From: an uncultured Pseudomonadales bacterium
GTDB taxonomy: Bacteria; Pseudomonadota; Gammaproteobacteria; Pseudomonadales; Azotimanducaceae
Direction: 5' to 3'
Length of the DNA stretch: 39,294 bases
Assembly: GCA_905182155.1 (NCBI GenBank)
Contig: CAJJAX010000041.1
Location: forward strand, 1-39,294
Part shown: positions 12,860-21,899 of the stretch, in pieces
Position numbering within the stretch: position 1 is the stretch's first letter
How the letters are laid out: every line of letters starts with the position of its first letter
The notes under the pieces: model-generated
What the model was told of the DNA's origin: nothing
Database searches by the model: none
What the model saw: the letters and a program-made list of their open reading frames with translations, nothing else
Made by a program: the position numbers and the translations under genes

Positions 12860-14114
12860 TGGCAGTAACAGCAGTGATGCCTTCAATTGGCCCAAAGTTA
12901 TTGATGATCGAAACATTCATGGCCCCTTGGCGGTCGCCACACCCGGCTATCTCAAGGGCATTGAACTCGCAGCCCAGAAATTTGGCAGCCTGCCACTCAA
13001 AGCGTTGATTGAACCCGCCCGGCAGCAGGCCCTGCTCGGATTACCCATCGATTGGTTCGCCAGTCAAAAAATCAACCAGTTTGCCCGAGGACTGCGAACT
13101 TACGAGGGCACTCGATCGGTTTATTTAACCGATGGCTTGCCGCCAACCGCTGATCTAGAAGGACGATTAACCTACCTGCCCTTACCCAACCTCGCCACAA
13201 CCCTTCAGGCTGTTCAAGATGAAGGCAGCAACGCGTTTTATAATGGCGCGCTGACGCCGCACATTTTGCAGGATCTTCGCGAGGCTGGCAGCAAGATCAC
13301 GGCACAGGACCTAGCGCAGTATGAGGCAATCCTGAGCGCGCCGTTGCACAGTCAATATCGCGGCCATGACATTTTTAGCGCGGGGGCCCTTACGGCGGGG
13401 CCAAGCCTAATCCACGCGCTGAAAACCTTTGAAACGATGCATCCAGACCTTGCAGACTTGCCAGATGCGGCGGCTTACCTTGCGATGGCGAAGGCCCTTC
13501 AAAAGACCTATTCCAACCGACTTGAGAACCTTGGCGAGGGTCAATTAAGCGGGAGCACCACGCACATTTGCACGGCAGATTCAGCCGGCAACCTCGTCAG
13601 TTTTACCCAGACCATCATGTCGGCTTTTGGGGCGAGGATCTTACTGCCAAATTCAGGCATCCTAATGAATAATGGCATGATGTGGTTTGACCCGAGACCC
13701 GGCGGGCACAATAGCGTTGAAGGCGGCCGCAGGCCGCTGTGCAATATGTGCCCAACCCTAGGTCGCAGCCAGAACGGCAACTGGTTTGCGGTGGGCGCTT
13801 GCGGCGGACGAAAAATCTTTCCCAGCGTGTTCCAATTGGCGATCTTCTTATCCGACTATGGCCTGTCTGTGGAAGACGCGGCCCACCAAGGCCGTATCGA
13901 CGTCTCCGGGACCGACCTGGTCACGCTAATGACCGACTTGCCCGACGATATTCGAGCGCATTTACAGCAAAATCTAAGCCAGACCCGAGTTCGCCCCAAC
14001 GGCGTCTCACCGAATCATTTTGCTTTACCACAAATCGTTCAAAGATCGCCTAACGGCGAACTCGAAGGCGCCTGTTTTATCCCGTCTCCACACGCCAAGG
14101 TCTCAGGGTTCTAA
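12849..14114 (+). CDS. gamma-glutamyltransferase family protein, main piece with catalytic Thr (frameshifted)
   Basis: GGT-family enzymes cleave gamma-glutamyl bonds and mature by autocleavage before a Thr. The predicted cleavage Thr is the first T of GSTTHICTAD (codon at 13557-13559), followed by GNLVSFTQTI, GILMNNGMMWF and GACGGRKIFPSV. The subunit junction is therefore intact. At the substrate loop the protein reads RPLCNMCP, with Cys where Escherichia coli GGT has Ser-Ser in MLSSMSP. No signal peptide is evident at 12545. Its 3' end overlaps the oppositely oriented serine hydrolase gene by 12 bases. The true substrate is not known. Confidence 0.85.
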   Translation, partial: LADDGSNSSDAFNWPKVIDDRNIHGPLAVATPGYLKGIELAAQKFGSLPLKALIEPARQQALLGLPIDWFASQKINQFARGLRTYEGTRSVYLTDGLPPTADLEGRLTYLPLPNLATTLQAVQDEGSNAFYNGALTPHILQDLREAGSKITAQDLAQYEAILSAPLHSQYRGHDIFSAGALTAGPSLIHALKTFETMHPDLADLPDAAAYLAMAKALQKTYSNRLENLGEGQLSGSTTHICTADSAGNLVSFTQTIMSAFGARILLPNSGILMNNGMMWFDPRPGGHNSVEGGRRPLCNMCPTLGRSQNGNWFAVGACGGRKIFPSVFQLAIFLSDYGLSVEDAAHQGRIDVSGTDLVTLMTDLPDDIRAHLQQNLSQTRVRPNGVSPNHFALPQIVQRSPNGELEGACFIPSPHAKVSGF

Positions 14115-15284
14115 CGGCCCAAATTCAGCAACGAGCCATTCAGCGAAGGCCAAGCTCAAGCGATTTAAGGCCGCAGGCTCAGAGTTCGTGAGAAACACGA
14201 GGCCCGATTCCGAGGCCCGATGGAAAATCATCTCGCTGCGCATCCCCCGCAAATAACCGCCATGATGTGTAAAGCCATCCAGGCCTGAAAACGCAAAGAC
14301 TCGCCAACCCAAGCCGTAACCCACCTTGCTGATTCGATCATCGTTAGGATAGTGATTGTCCGAACGTTCATTGGCGATATAGCGAGATTGTAAATTTTTG
14401 AGTGGCGCGAGCGGAAGACCTTCAATCAATCCCAAATGAGCCAAAAGCCATTGCTGCATATCGGCAATACTCGCGTTCACGCCCGCGGCTGGCGCCACTT
14501 TGTAGTACCGTTGATTTCGAGGGATCACGACCCATCGCGTCTGATGCAGAACATGCGCGCTCGCTAACTGCTCATCCACCCGTGCAGAAGTTCCGACCGA
14601 TGCCGTCTTCATGTTCAGCGGCGCAAACAGCCTTTGTTGGGCAAACCTGGCATAAGACATCCCGGTCGCTTTGGTCAGCGCGTCTCCGAGAAGACTAAAC
14701 GCGACATTCTGGTAGCTGTAGCAGTCCCCTGGATCACAGATAAAGGGGACTTGCTGCAACCGACTCAGGATGTTTTTGTAACTTACGACATCCTCGACCA
14801 GGTTGGTATAAGCATGCGGCATCAAGCCCGAGGACTGGTTGGCGAGGTGAAACAGCTTGAGCTTTTTGGCGCGCTGAGCATCGCTCCAGTTAAGCTCGGG
14901 CAACAGCGTCGTGATGGACGCGCCCCAATGCAATTGACCCTCATCGACAGCCAAAGCAATGGCCGTCGCGGCGAAAGACTTGGACAAACTGGCTAATTGG
15001 AAGACCGTTTGCTCTGAAACGGGCCGAATATCATCCATCGCCTGGAATCCATGCAGTATCAATGGCCTGACCTTGCCTTTGATAACCAACACCGCCGCCG
15101 CACCGGGTAGGGGCTCAGCCTGCTCCCAGATCAGGGCTTCAAGCACCTGAATCGAGGCTTCGAGGGTTTCCTCAGAAGCCCGTACACTTTGAGTCGGGGC
15201 ACTTTGAGCCGGGGCACTTTGCGCCAGCGCACTCTGAGTCAGGGCGCTTTGGGTCAGCGCGCACACCAACCCCAATAACCGCAT
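14103..15284 (-). CDS. exported beta-lactamase-family serine hydrolase
   Basis: This protein belongs to the class C beta-lactamase / penicillin-binding fold family, whose members include esterases and peptidases as well as beta-lactamases. The nucleophile motif is LSKS within FQLASLSKSFAATAIAL. The second motif is YQN in CYSYQNVAFSLLGDA, and the third is HHGG near GFTHHGGYLRGM. The start at 15284 was chosen because MRLLGLVCAL begins a signal peptide, although the frame is open to 15533. The leader region carries five copies of a pentapeptide (TQSAL/AQSAP type), and cleavage after ALA is plausible. About 393 residues; the substrate is unknown and antibiotic resistance should not be assumed. 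Confidence 0.8.
   Translation of the reverse strand: MRLLGLVCALTQSALTQSALAQSAPAQSAPTQSVRASEETLEASIQVLEALIWEQAEPLPGAAAVLVIKGKVRPLILHGFQAMDDIRPVSEQTVFQLASLSKSFAATAIALAVDEGQLHWGASITTLLPELNWSDAQRAKKLKLFHLANQSSGLMPHAYTNLVEDVVSYKNILSRLQQVPFICDPGDCYSYQNVAFSLLGDALTKATGMSYARFAQQRLFAPLNMKTASVGTSARVDEQLASAHVLHQTRWVVIPRNQRYYKVAPAAGVNASIADMQQWLLAHLGLIEGLPLAPLKNLQSRYIANERSDNHYPNDDRISKVGYGLGWRVFAFSGLDGFTHHGGYLRGMRSEMIFHRASESGLVFLTNSEPAALNRLSLAFAEWLVAEFGPLEP
15185..15259 (-). repeat. 15-bp tandem repeat, five copies, in serine hydrolase leader
   Basis: Five imperfect 15-bp units run exactly from 15185 to 15259; on the plus strand the first is cactttgagtcgggg. They encode TQSAL, TQSAL, AQSAP, AQSAP and TQSV-like pentapeptides at the end of the signal peptide and just after it. 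Because 15 is a multiple of 3, gain or loss of a unit changes leader length without breaking the frame. Confidence 0.9.
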
Positions 15285-15423
15285 CGACTTTCGCCAATGG
15301 CCCCGCACACCCCGGGAAGATGATTGCTGTCCGCCCGCTCTGTTTTTCGTCAAAGCTAGCGATCGGCTACGCTTTACCGCTACTATCTTCCTCGTCGACA
15401 GCAACACACCAAGGATTGTCACA

Positions 15424-15588
15424 GTGGGACTGATTGTTTTCGGGGTAGGATTTGGGTTGATCATGGGTACCGGACTTTTCTTTTTGGTCATACTGCCATT
15501 GCGTCGGGAGCGGCAAGCCTCACGCTCAACCAAATTGCAAGCTGAGCAACTCCTTGAAATAAAAGACCCGATTGATCCGAATGATTAA
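15424..15588 (+). CDS. small predicted membrane protein
   Basis: A 54-codon frame starting GTG at 15424 and ending TAA at 15586-15588. An AAGGA ribosome site lies at 15411-15415, nine bases upstream. The product has one hydrophobic segment (about residues 2-25, VGLIVFGVGFGLIMGTGLFF region), then LPLRRERQ and a charged tail ending DPIDPND. That layout fits a single-span membrane protein with a cytoplasmic tail. I do not recognise a family. It is divergent from the serine hydrolase gene and convergent with ccmI, whose stop is only 3 bases away. Confidence 0.5.
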   Translation: MGLIVFGVGFGLIMGTGLFFLVILPLRRERQASRSTKLQAEQLLEIKDPIDPND

Positions 15589-15591
15589 GCG

Positions 15592-16866
15592 CTAAGACCC
15601 TTCGCTCAAAACCAATGAGACCTCAGCCTGATTTTGATCGAACCCGATCACGGGCGACTCGGTTGACAAATCATCAGGACTCGGCGTCGCAAGTCCTGAT
15701 TCCGAAATCTTTGCGGTCACTGTGATTTGATCAAAATCGGCAATGGATAAACCCGCCATCATGGCCATCGACTCGTCTAAAACAACCTGCAGCGGCAGAT
15801 CTCCCCCTTTGCGCTTCACCACAGCAAGGGGCATGGGCGGACCCGAGACCGCCTTGGCAAACACATAGAGGGTTGACTGCGGTTTAATATCGAGGTTGGG
15901 GTCTGCCGTCACCGTCACGAGCACGCGCCGAAGGGTCCCGGGCGGCGTGGCATCTTTGCTGGCAGCACTTGCTTGATCAGTTTCAACCGACTCGAGCGCC
16001 TCGGGTAATCCGCCCAAAACGGTCGCAATCAGCGTTGCCCGTTCCCCATCGGCAAAACTGAGTGCCCGTTCAAAAAACAGTTTCGCGCGGGCCGTTTCAC
16101 CACGCTTGAAGGCTTCCATGCCTAATATTTCAAGCAGCGAGACACTATTGGGTTTGAGTTTGACCGCACGCTCAAACAAAACTTTGAGATCTTCACTCAA
16201 AAGACGTCCCTGCTGCAGATAACGTGACTCTGCCAAGGCAACGGCTAGGTCACCATCTTCGGGATACCGGGCTGCCAGTGGCGTAAAGATGTCTACGGCG
16301 CGATCGAAATTGCCAAGGGTGAGCTGTAATTGGCCCAGGTAAAAGCCAACCTGTTCATTGTCCGGCGACAAAACTCGGATCGCGGCGAGTCCGCTCACCA
16401 TTTCTTCTAAATCCGCCTTCGACCTGGGTTTATCCCGGTTCTGCTGCAGGCTTTCGGTAAAGGTGAGCTCCGTGAGTGCCCCTTGCGACCATCCGATATC
16501 GCCGTACCAGAGCGTGCTGACCAACATCAGAAAAACCAAACTCATGGCAAACACGCGCTTTGACCCAAAAGCTGCGCCTTGAACCGGCGCTCGCGCATCA
16601 CCCACCGCCAGGAGCGGCCCAGCATCTTCCAAGAGCACCAAAGATTGATCTTCAACCTGCCCCGTATACTCCGCCTCGGTAATATCCCCGGCGGTTAAAG
16701 CCTGCGCTAATTCTTGCAACCGTTCTTCATGTAGCTGCAGATTGCCTTCGGCCTGCGCCCTGGACCCTTCGCCCTCATGTTTAACCGACCACCAAAGCGG
16801 CAACACAACAAACACCGATGCTAAAAGCAGGAGCCCAACGGCCGATAACCAAAAAAGACTCATCAT
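15592..16866 (-). CDS. ccmI: cytochrome c maturation protein CcmI
   Basis: CcmI is the apocytochrome c chaperone of System I and works with CcmF and CcmH in haem ligation. The 424 residues start with a transmembrane helix (about 3-26, ending LPLWW). A cytoplasmic loop with coiled-coil character follows, then a second helix near 105-122. The periplasmic region contains TPR-like repeats (about 170-290: FDRAVDIFTPLAARYPEDGDLA, LFERAVKLKPNSVSLLEILG) and a C-terminal domain. It overlaps ccmH by ATGA and is the last gene of the operon. Confidence 0.9.
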   Translation of the reverse strand: MMSLFWLSAVGLLLLASVFVVLPLWWSVKHEGEGSRAQAEGNLQLHEERLQELAQALTAGDITEAEYTGQVEDQSLVLLEDAGPLLAVGDARAPVQGAAFGSKRVFAMSLVFLMLVSTLWYGDIGWSQGALTELTFTESLQQNRDKPRSKADLEEMVSGLAAIRVLSPDNEQVGFYLGQLQLTLGNFDRAVDIFTPLAARYPEDGDLAVALAESRYLQQGRLLSEDLKVLFERAVKLKPNSVSLLEILGMEAFKRGETARAKLFFERALSFADGERATLIATVLGGLPEALESVETDQASAASKDATPPGTLRRVLVTVTADPNLDIKPQSTLYVFAKAVSGPPMPLAVVKRKGGDLPLQVVLDESMAMMAGLSIADFDQITVTAKISESGLATPSPDDLSTESPVIGFDQNQAEVSLVLSEGS

Positions 16867-17315
16867 CGATCCATCAACCGCTTAAGGCTTGCTCGGTCTG
16901 AATCGGACAACCCATGCCTTATCTTGCGGGACGACGCGCCCATAGACCACCAAACACTCAGGCCAATCAGAACCAAACCAAATGGACCGAGCCACAGCAG
17001 CCAGGTTTTTGCCGTCCAGCGCGGCTCATAAAGAATGAAATCGCCATAACGCTCAAACATAAACTGCTTCACTTCGGCATCGGTTTTACCCTCAATCAGT
17101 AGGCGTCGCACCGTTGCGCGCAAGTTTTGAGCGATCATCGCGTCCGATCCCGCCAGATTGGTGTTCAGGCACTGCGGGCACCGCAACATTGCAATCAAGT
17201 CGTAGTAACGTGCCTTGATCGTCTCATCCGGAAACGCTGTCGCTTCAATCGCGGCCAAACTCGGCGCACTTAAAACCCAGAACAAGCACCCGGCCAACGC
17301 CCAGCGGCCCATCAT
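16863..17315 (-). CDS. ccmH: cytochrome c maturation protein CcmH
   Basis: CcmH is a membrane-anchored thiol oxidoreductase that reduces apocytochrome c before haem attachment. The 150-residue protein has a signal peptide (cleavage near PSLAA), then the diagnostic LRCPQC motif in MLRCPQCLNTNLAGSDA. VKQFMFERYGDFILYEP follows, then a C-terminal transmembrane helix (WLLWLGPFGLVLIGLSVWW). Its length is that of the short, single-domain form; CcmI is separate here rather than fused. Overlaps ccmG and ccmI by ATGA. Confidence 0.95.
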   Translation of the reverse strand: MMGRWALAGCLFWVLSAPSLAAIEATAFPDETIKARYYDLIAMLRCPQCLNTNLAGSDAMIAQNLRATVRRLLIEGKTDAEVKQFMFERYGDFILYEPRWTAKTWLLWLGPFGLVLIGLSVWWSMGASSRKIRHGLSDSDRASLKRLMDR

Positions 17316-17851
17316 GATGCATCCTTTAAATTTTGAATGAGCGGCGCGAGGGTTTCTTCAAACACCTTTTGGGTGACCACCCCAACGTGCCGATAGCGGA
17401 TGATGCCGTCTGCATCCACGACAAAGGTTTCAGGCGCACCATAAACCCCTAAATCGATCGCCAGAGTCCCGGCTTGATCGACGATATGGAACGCGTAAGG
17501 GTCACCCCAGCGCTCTAACCAGGCGCGCGCCGCGTCTGAGTCATCATTGTAATTCACCCCAATAATGCGCAGACCCGTTGTTTCAAAAATTCGAGTGAGC
17601 TCCCCATGCTCTGCAATACAACTCGGGCACCAAGTTGCCCAAACATTGAGCAACGAGACTTCACCGGTTAGATCCGCCGCGGTGAGCGCTTGCTCCGCCT
17701 GCAACAAGTTCGGCAGCTCGAAATCGGGCACCGGGTCGTTTAGTTTTTGCGAGGGCAAAAGATGCGGGTCTGACAATTGAAAGCCAAACCAAAGCAGCAC
17801 CACGATGCCTGCAAACACGATAACGGGAATCAACACACTTTGTTTAGCCAT
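17312..17851 (-). CDS. ccmG: thiol:disulfide interchange protein CcmG/DsbE
   Basis: CcmG is a thioredoxin-fold reductant for the cytochrome c maturation thiol pathway. The start [15 protein letters not shown] at 17851 gives 179 residues with an N-terminal membrane anchor. The frame is open to 17944, but family proteins begin at this Met. The active site is WCPSC in LNVWATWCPSCIAEH, with the cis-Pro region YGAPETFVVDADG downstream. The gene begins 8 bases inside the ccmF end and overlaps ccmH by 4. Confidence 0.95.
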   Translation of the reverse strand: MAKQSVLIPVIVFAGIVVLLWFGFQLSDPHLLPSQKLNDPVPDFELPNLLQAEQALTAADLTGEVSLLNVWATWCPSCIAEHGELTRIFETTGLRIIGVNYNDDSDAARAWLERWGDPYAFHIVDQAGTLAIDLGVYGAPETFVVDADGIIRYRHVGVVTQKVFEETLAPLIQNLKDAS

Positions 17852-19832
17852 GCGTTGGCTCCACACTCGGGGCTGCAGGCGTCTGTCGCGTTCGGCGCGC
17901 AATCGGCGCCCGATAACGGCGATCAAAAATCGAAAGCACGCCACCCAGCGCGATCAAAATGCCCCCGATCCAAATAAACCGAACCAAAGGCTTAACGTGC
18001 ACGCGGACGGCCCAGGCGCCATTTTCTAGCGGCTCACCCAGCGCAACATAGATATCCCCTAACCATCGCACCTGAATATCCGCTTCGGTCATGATCGATT
18101 GACTGGCAAGGTAACGCCGCTTTTCCGGAAACAACGTGGTGATGGATTCACCTGCCCGCAACACCTCAACGCGCCCTCTATCGGCGACATAATTCGGGCC
18201 TTCGACATTATCCGTTCCATAAAACCGCACGTCATACGCGCCCACTTGAGCCAAATCACCCGGCGCCATGTACAGATCGGCCTCTTCGCTCAGCATCACC
18301 GTTGTCACGATGCCAAGGGCCGTGACCGCAATGCCAGCATGACCTAAGACCATGGCATAGACGGCCAGAGGTTGCTTGAACAATCGGCTGAACGGATTCG
18401 ATTTTTGCCGCACGCGCCGATGCAGTTCATGCCCTAAATTCAGCACGATCATAAACGCGAGCCAGGCAACCCCAATGATCCAAAGCTTCAACGGCCCCAT
18501 CGCAACCGAGACCCCAACCGCCGCGACAACGGCAATTACTGAGAAGACGCCCTGCCCAGCGGTCAACCGTGATCGCTCGGTTGCCCACCATCGGCTGCGA
18601 TGACTCAAAACCATCAGCGCCATGAGCGCCAGCATCAGGGGTACAAACACCGCATTGAAATACGGCGGGCCTATCGAGATTTTGTCGCCGCCTGTCAGCG
18701 CTTCATAACCTAAGGGATACAGCGTGCCAAGCAACACCACGGCTGCACTGACTGTGAGCAGTACATTATTACCCAGGATAAAGCTCTCTCGTCCCGAGCG
18801 TTTGAAGGTCACTCGACTGCGCAGATCCCAGGCCCGCGCGCCATAGAGCAACAAAGACCCGCCAATGACCAGCACCAAAAATACCAAAATCGCAGCGCCA
18901 CGCTCTGGGTCCACCGCGAAGGCATGAACGGACGTCAGAACGCCGGAACGCACCAGAAACGCCCCCAGCAAACTAAACGAAAACCCGAAGATCGCCAGTA
19001 ACACGGTCCAAGACTTGAACACACCGCGTTTTTCGGTGGCCGCCAGAGAATGGATCAAGGCGGTTGCGATCAACCAGGGCACAAACGAGGCATTCTCAAC
19101 CGCATCCCAAAACCACCAACCGCCCCAACCCAGTTCGTAATAAGCCCACCAGCTTCCCAGCGTTATGCCCATCGTCAAAAACGCCCACGCCAAATTCGTC
19201 CAGGGGCGTGACCAGCGCGCCCAACTCACATCCAAGGTATTACCCCAGAGGCTGGCAATGGCAAAGGCAAAGGGTACCGACAGGCCAACATACCCCATGT
19301 AGAGCAGTGGTGGATGCACGATGAGCCCAAAATCCTGGAGGAGCGGGTTCAAGTCCGCGCCCTCGGCAGGATAAAATGGCAACGCGCGCTCAAACGGGTT
19401 CGAGGTCAGGAGTAAAAAGAGATAAAAGCCAAAGCCTAACGCCGCCAGGCAGATCAAAACCCGCGCCCGCATATCGACGGTTAACGGCGCTGAAAACCGA
19501 GCGACCATCATGGTCCAAATCGACATCACCAGGGTCCACAGCAGAAATGACCCTTCGTGGGCGCTCCAGAGCGCCGACACCTTAAATTGCAGCGGTAACC
19601 GGGTATTAGAGTGATTCGCGACATACGCCACAGAAAAATCATCCGTCACGAAGGCATAGATCAGCGCCAGAAACCCAAGTAGCGTAAAAACAAAGACGCC
19701 GTAAGCAAGGCTCACGGCTGACGCCAAAAGCTGCGAGTTGTTCTGCTTTAAGCCAATGCTTGGCAGCACAACTTGCAGAAGCGCCAGCAGGCACGCGATC
19801 ACCACACAAAAATGGCCGAGCTCAACAATCAT
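17844..19832 (-). CDS. ccmF: cytochrome c haem lyase subunit CcmF
   Basis: CcmF is the large integral membrane haem lyase that attaches haem to apocytochrome c. The 662 residues have many transmembrane helices and the tryptophan-rich haem-binding WWD segment [19 protein letters not shown] near residue 240. Conserved His residues flank it ([30 protein letters not shown]). [25 protein letters not shown] is also typical. Length is normal. It overlaps ccmE by ATGA and ccmG by 8 bases. Confidence 0.97.
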   Translation of the reverse strand: MIVELGHFCVVIACLLALLQVVLPSIGLKQNNSQLLASAVSLAYGVFVFTLLGFLALIYAFVTDDFSVAYVANHSNTRLPLQFKVSALWSAHEGSFLLWTLVMSIWTMMVARFSAPLTVDMRARVLICLAALGFGFYLFLLLTSNPFERALPFYPAEGADLNPLLQDFGLIVHPPLLYMGYVGLSVPFAFAIASLWGNTLDVSWARWSRPWTNLAWAFLTMGITLGSWWAYYELGWGGWWFWDAVENASFVPWLIATALIHSLAATEKRGVFKSWTVLLAIFGFSFSLLGAFLVRSGVLTSVHAFAVDPERGAAILVFLVLVIGGSLLLYGARAWDLRSRVTFKRSGRESFILGNNVLLTVSAAVVLLGTLYPLGYEALTGGDKISIGPPYFNAVFVPLMLALMALMVLSHRSRWWATERSRLTAGQGVFSVIAVVAAVGVSVAMGPLKLWIIGVAWLAFMIVLNLGHELHRRVRQKSNPFSRLFKQPLAVYAMVLGHAGIAVTALGIVTTVMLSEEADLYMAPGDLAQVGAYDVRFYGTDNVEGPNYVADRGRVEVLRAGESITTLFPEKRRYLASQSIMTEADIQVRWLGDIYVALGEPLENGAWAVRVHVKPLVRFIWIGGILIALGGVLSIFDRRYRAPIARRTRQTPAAPSVEPTHG

Positions 19833-20290
19833 GGCTGCAAAGCATCCTGCCGCGTCGCGTCCAACGCCATCGCGACTTCAGGCGGCATATACTTTTCATC
19901 ATGCTTGGCGAGAATCTCTTCCGCAAAAAACACGCCATCCTTGCTCAGCGTGCCGGTTGCGACGACCCCTTGGCCTTCGCGAAACAAGTCGGGAAGGATC
20001 CCGGTGTAGCGAATCTCAAAAGCGGCGCCGGCTAAATCCGAGACAGTAAAAGCGACCTCAAGCGACGCGTCAGAACGCCGAATTGAGCCGACTTCAACCA
20101 TGCCGCCGGCTCTGACTCGGGCCCCAAGGGGCACCTCGCCCGCAAGGACCTGTACCGGTGTGTAAAACAAATTAATATTGCTGTTCAATGCTTTCAGAAC
20201 GAAGGTCACCGCCAGGCCTAACCCGCAAACCAGGGCTAGAACGAGCAATAACCGATTCCGTCGTTGCGGCTTCATGACACCCAATTTCAT
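19829..20290 (-). CDS. ccmE: haem chaperone CcmE
   Basis: CcmE carries haem covalently in the periplasm and hands it to CcmF. The 153-residue protein has a basic N-terminus ([10 protein letters not shown]), one transmembrane helix, then NINLFYTP, a conserved opening of the beta-barrel. The haem-attaching His lies in [14 protein letters not shown], the characteristic HDEKYMPPE motif. The Met at 20290 overlaps the ccmD stop; a second Met five codons on is also possible. Confidence 0.96.
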   Translation of the reverse strand: MKLGVMKPQRRNRLLLVLALVCGLGLAVTFVLKALNSNINLFYTPVQVLAGEVPLGARVRAGGMVEVGSIRRSDASLEVAFTVSDLAGAAFEIRYTGILPDLFREGQGVVATGTLSKDGVFFAEEILAKHDEKYMPPEVAMALDATRQDALQP

Positions 20291-20466
20291 AGGTCAAACT
20301 TCGCTTTGCCCTGGACCAAATGCTGCCGCCGCAACCAAGATCGATGACGACGCGCCTCGGTCAATAGCAGCCCCAATAGGGTCAACCCCGTTAACCCATA
20401 AGAGGCAAAAACATAGGTGGCGTAACCACCCATTGCTAAGAAGGCGGTTATTGTCTCAAAGCTCAT
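20287..20466 (-). CDS. ccmD: haem exporter accessory protein CcmD
   Basis: CcmD is a tiny membrane protein that helps release holo-CcmE from the CcmABC complex. It begins [24 protein letters not shown], where [12 protein letters not shown] resembles the G(Y/H)xxYVWxSYG core of the family. A transmembrane helix (about 22-40) and a basic tail ([12 protein letters not shown]) follow. The ATG at 20466 overlaps the ccmC stop as ATGA, which fixes the start; the open frame extends 8 codons further. 59 residues. Confidence 0.92.
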   Translation of the reverse strand: MSFETITAFLAMGGYATYVFASYGLTGLTLLGLLLTEARRHRSWLRRQHLVQGKAKFDL

Positions 20467-21197
20467 TGTTTCATCATCTGCTGGACCCAATCCGATCGCA
20501 CTTCTCGTCTTACGATTTCATGACGCAAACGAATCAACCAAGTTAGAAAAAACCAGCAATAAAATCCAACAACCATCACCAGGAGCGGCCCCCACATCGA
20601 AAACGGCATTGCGGGCGCCTCGGTGAGCGTGAAACTTGCCGGCTGATGCAGGGTAAACCACCAATCAACGCTGTACTTTATGATTGGCAAGTTAATCAGC
20701 CCAATCACCGCTAGGACCGATGCGGCCCGGCCTGCCGTCTGGCTTTGACCCGCTGCATTTCTGAGCGCGAGCACCCCAGCGAACAAAAAAAACAAGATCA
20801 GGGTCGAAGTTAAGCGCGCATCCCACACCCAATAGGTTCCCCACATGGGTTTGCCCCAGAGTGACCCGGTTGCAAGTGCTAAAAGGGTTATGCAGGCGCC
20901 AATCGGGGCCACCGCTTGAACCGCTGCATCCGCAATCTTGAGACGCCAAATTAAGGAAATAAGCGCCATGACCGCCATCATGGCATAGCTTGATTGCGCC
21001 AAGATCGCTGCCGGCACATGGACATACATAATTCGAACGCTTTCGCCTTGTTGATAATCGGCAGGCGCAATCAACAAGCCCCAGAACACACCGGCGCCTA
21101 AAATCAACCCGCTCGCCAACGCCAAAACGGGTATCAGCGCGCCGCTGCGATGGTAAAAAAACTTTGGGCTACCCCATTGGTGAAACCAACGCCACAC
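20463..21197 (-). CDS. ccmC: haem exporter protein CcmC
   Basis: CcmC loads haem onto CcmE. The 244-residue protein has six predicted transmembrane helices. It carries the WWD haem-binding segment WGKPMWGTYWVWDARLTS, with haem-ligand His residues in IMYVHVPAAI and WWFTLHQPAS. It uses a GTG start at 21197; the sequence from MWRWFHQ onward aligns well with family N-termini. It lies 56 bases after ccmB, the only sizeable gap in the operon, and overlaps ccmD by 4. Confidence 0.96.
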   Translation of the reverse strand: MWRWFHQWGSPKFFYHRSGALIPVLALASGLILGAGVFWGLLIAPADYQQGESVRIMYVHVPAAILAQSSYAMMAVMALISLIWRLKIADAAVQAVAPIGACITLLALATGSLWGKPMWGTYWVWDARLTSTLILFFLFAGVLALRNAAGQSQTAGRAASVLAVIGLINLPIIKYSVDWWFTLHQPASFTLTEAPAMPFSMWGPLLVMVVGFYCWFFLTWLIRLRHEIVRREVRSDWVQQMMKQ

Positions 21198-21253
21198 GAT
21201 CGATCTACCTTAAAATTCTCAGCGCCAATTGTAACAGATCTGTCGCCACAGGC

Positions 21254-21496
21254 TTAACGACTAACCGCTATTTTTGCGACTATGGCCGTCGCAAAGGGCA
21301 AGGTCACAAGCGATAGACACAGCAAGGCGGCCAACATGTAGCCATAAAAGGCCTCGCCCCCAGTCGTCGCCCACTGGGTACCAAGGATCAAGGTTGGCAC
21401 CAGAAATGGGGCGATCAAGATTGGCAGCAACGCACTGCTTTGATTCAATCCAACCGTCAGCATGGCGCCCAAGATACAAAACAAACTTAAAATCGG
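21254..21496 (-). CDS. ccmB: haem exporter permease CcmB, C-terminal piece (frameshifted)
   Basis: The C-terminal 80 residues of CcmB appear in a frame different from the N-terminal piece. In this frame the sequence reads P-ILSLFCILGAMLTVGLNQSS, then LLPILIAPFLVPTLILGTQWA, then GYMLAALLCLSLVTLPFATAIVAKIAV. These match the last transmembrane helices of the CcmB family, including the conserved LPL.IPVLIF-like helix. Removing one C from the CCCC run at minus-strand 21498-21495 would fuse it to the N-terminal piece, giving about 214 residues. As written it is separated. Confidence 0.82.
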   Translation of the reverse strand, partial: PILSLFCILGAMLTVGLNQSSALLPILIAPFLVPTLILGTQWATTGGEAFYGYMLAALLCLSLVTLPFATAIVAKIAVSR

Positions 21497-21899
21497 GGAT
21501 CCCCAGAACCAGTGAGGCCATCAGCCAAACAATGTTCTCCGAGGTCATCGCAAGCATCGCGCCCAGCACGGGGGCCATCAGCAGCAACGGCAGGGCGCAA
21601 CTGACCCAATGCGCCATACTTTTGACCAAGCACACCCACCACAAGGGGTAGTGGCTCAGCACCATTTGCTCCAGACTGCCATCTGCGTAATCGCTTGCCA
21701 GGCTTTTATCCGCCGCCAGCAAGCACGAAAGGAGCATCACCACCCAGATCAAACCAATCCCCAGAGGTTCCAGCTGGTCAGGGTCTGGGGTAATCGCCAA
21801 CGGAAACAATGTAATGACCAATACGGCAAACATCAGCGACTGAATTGCCCCAGCCGGAGACCTGAGCATGATTTTTAGCTCTCGAAGCAACAGCATCAT
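21497..21899 (-). CDS. ccmB: haem exporter permease CcmB, N-terminal piece (frameshifted)
   Basis: CcmB is the permease partner of CcmA in the complex that releases holo-CcmE. This piece starts LLRELKIMLRSP, typical of the cytoplasmic N-terminus. Transmembrane helices follow, with LFPLAITPDPDQLEPLGIGLIWV, LAADKSLASDYADGSLEQMVLSH and WLMASLVLGIP. After LGIP the frame goes out of family and reads on to 21261 as unrelated sequence. Its ATG overlaps the ccmA stop as ATGA. CcmB is needed for cytochrome c maturation and the rest of the operon is intact, so an error in the GGGG/CCCC run is the simplest explanation. Confidence 0.85.

Noticed and set aside
14103-15284. Antibiotic-resistance beta-lactamase
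   Set aside because: The fold family includes many esterases and peptidases; the three motifs alone do not show beta-lactam hydrolysis.
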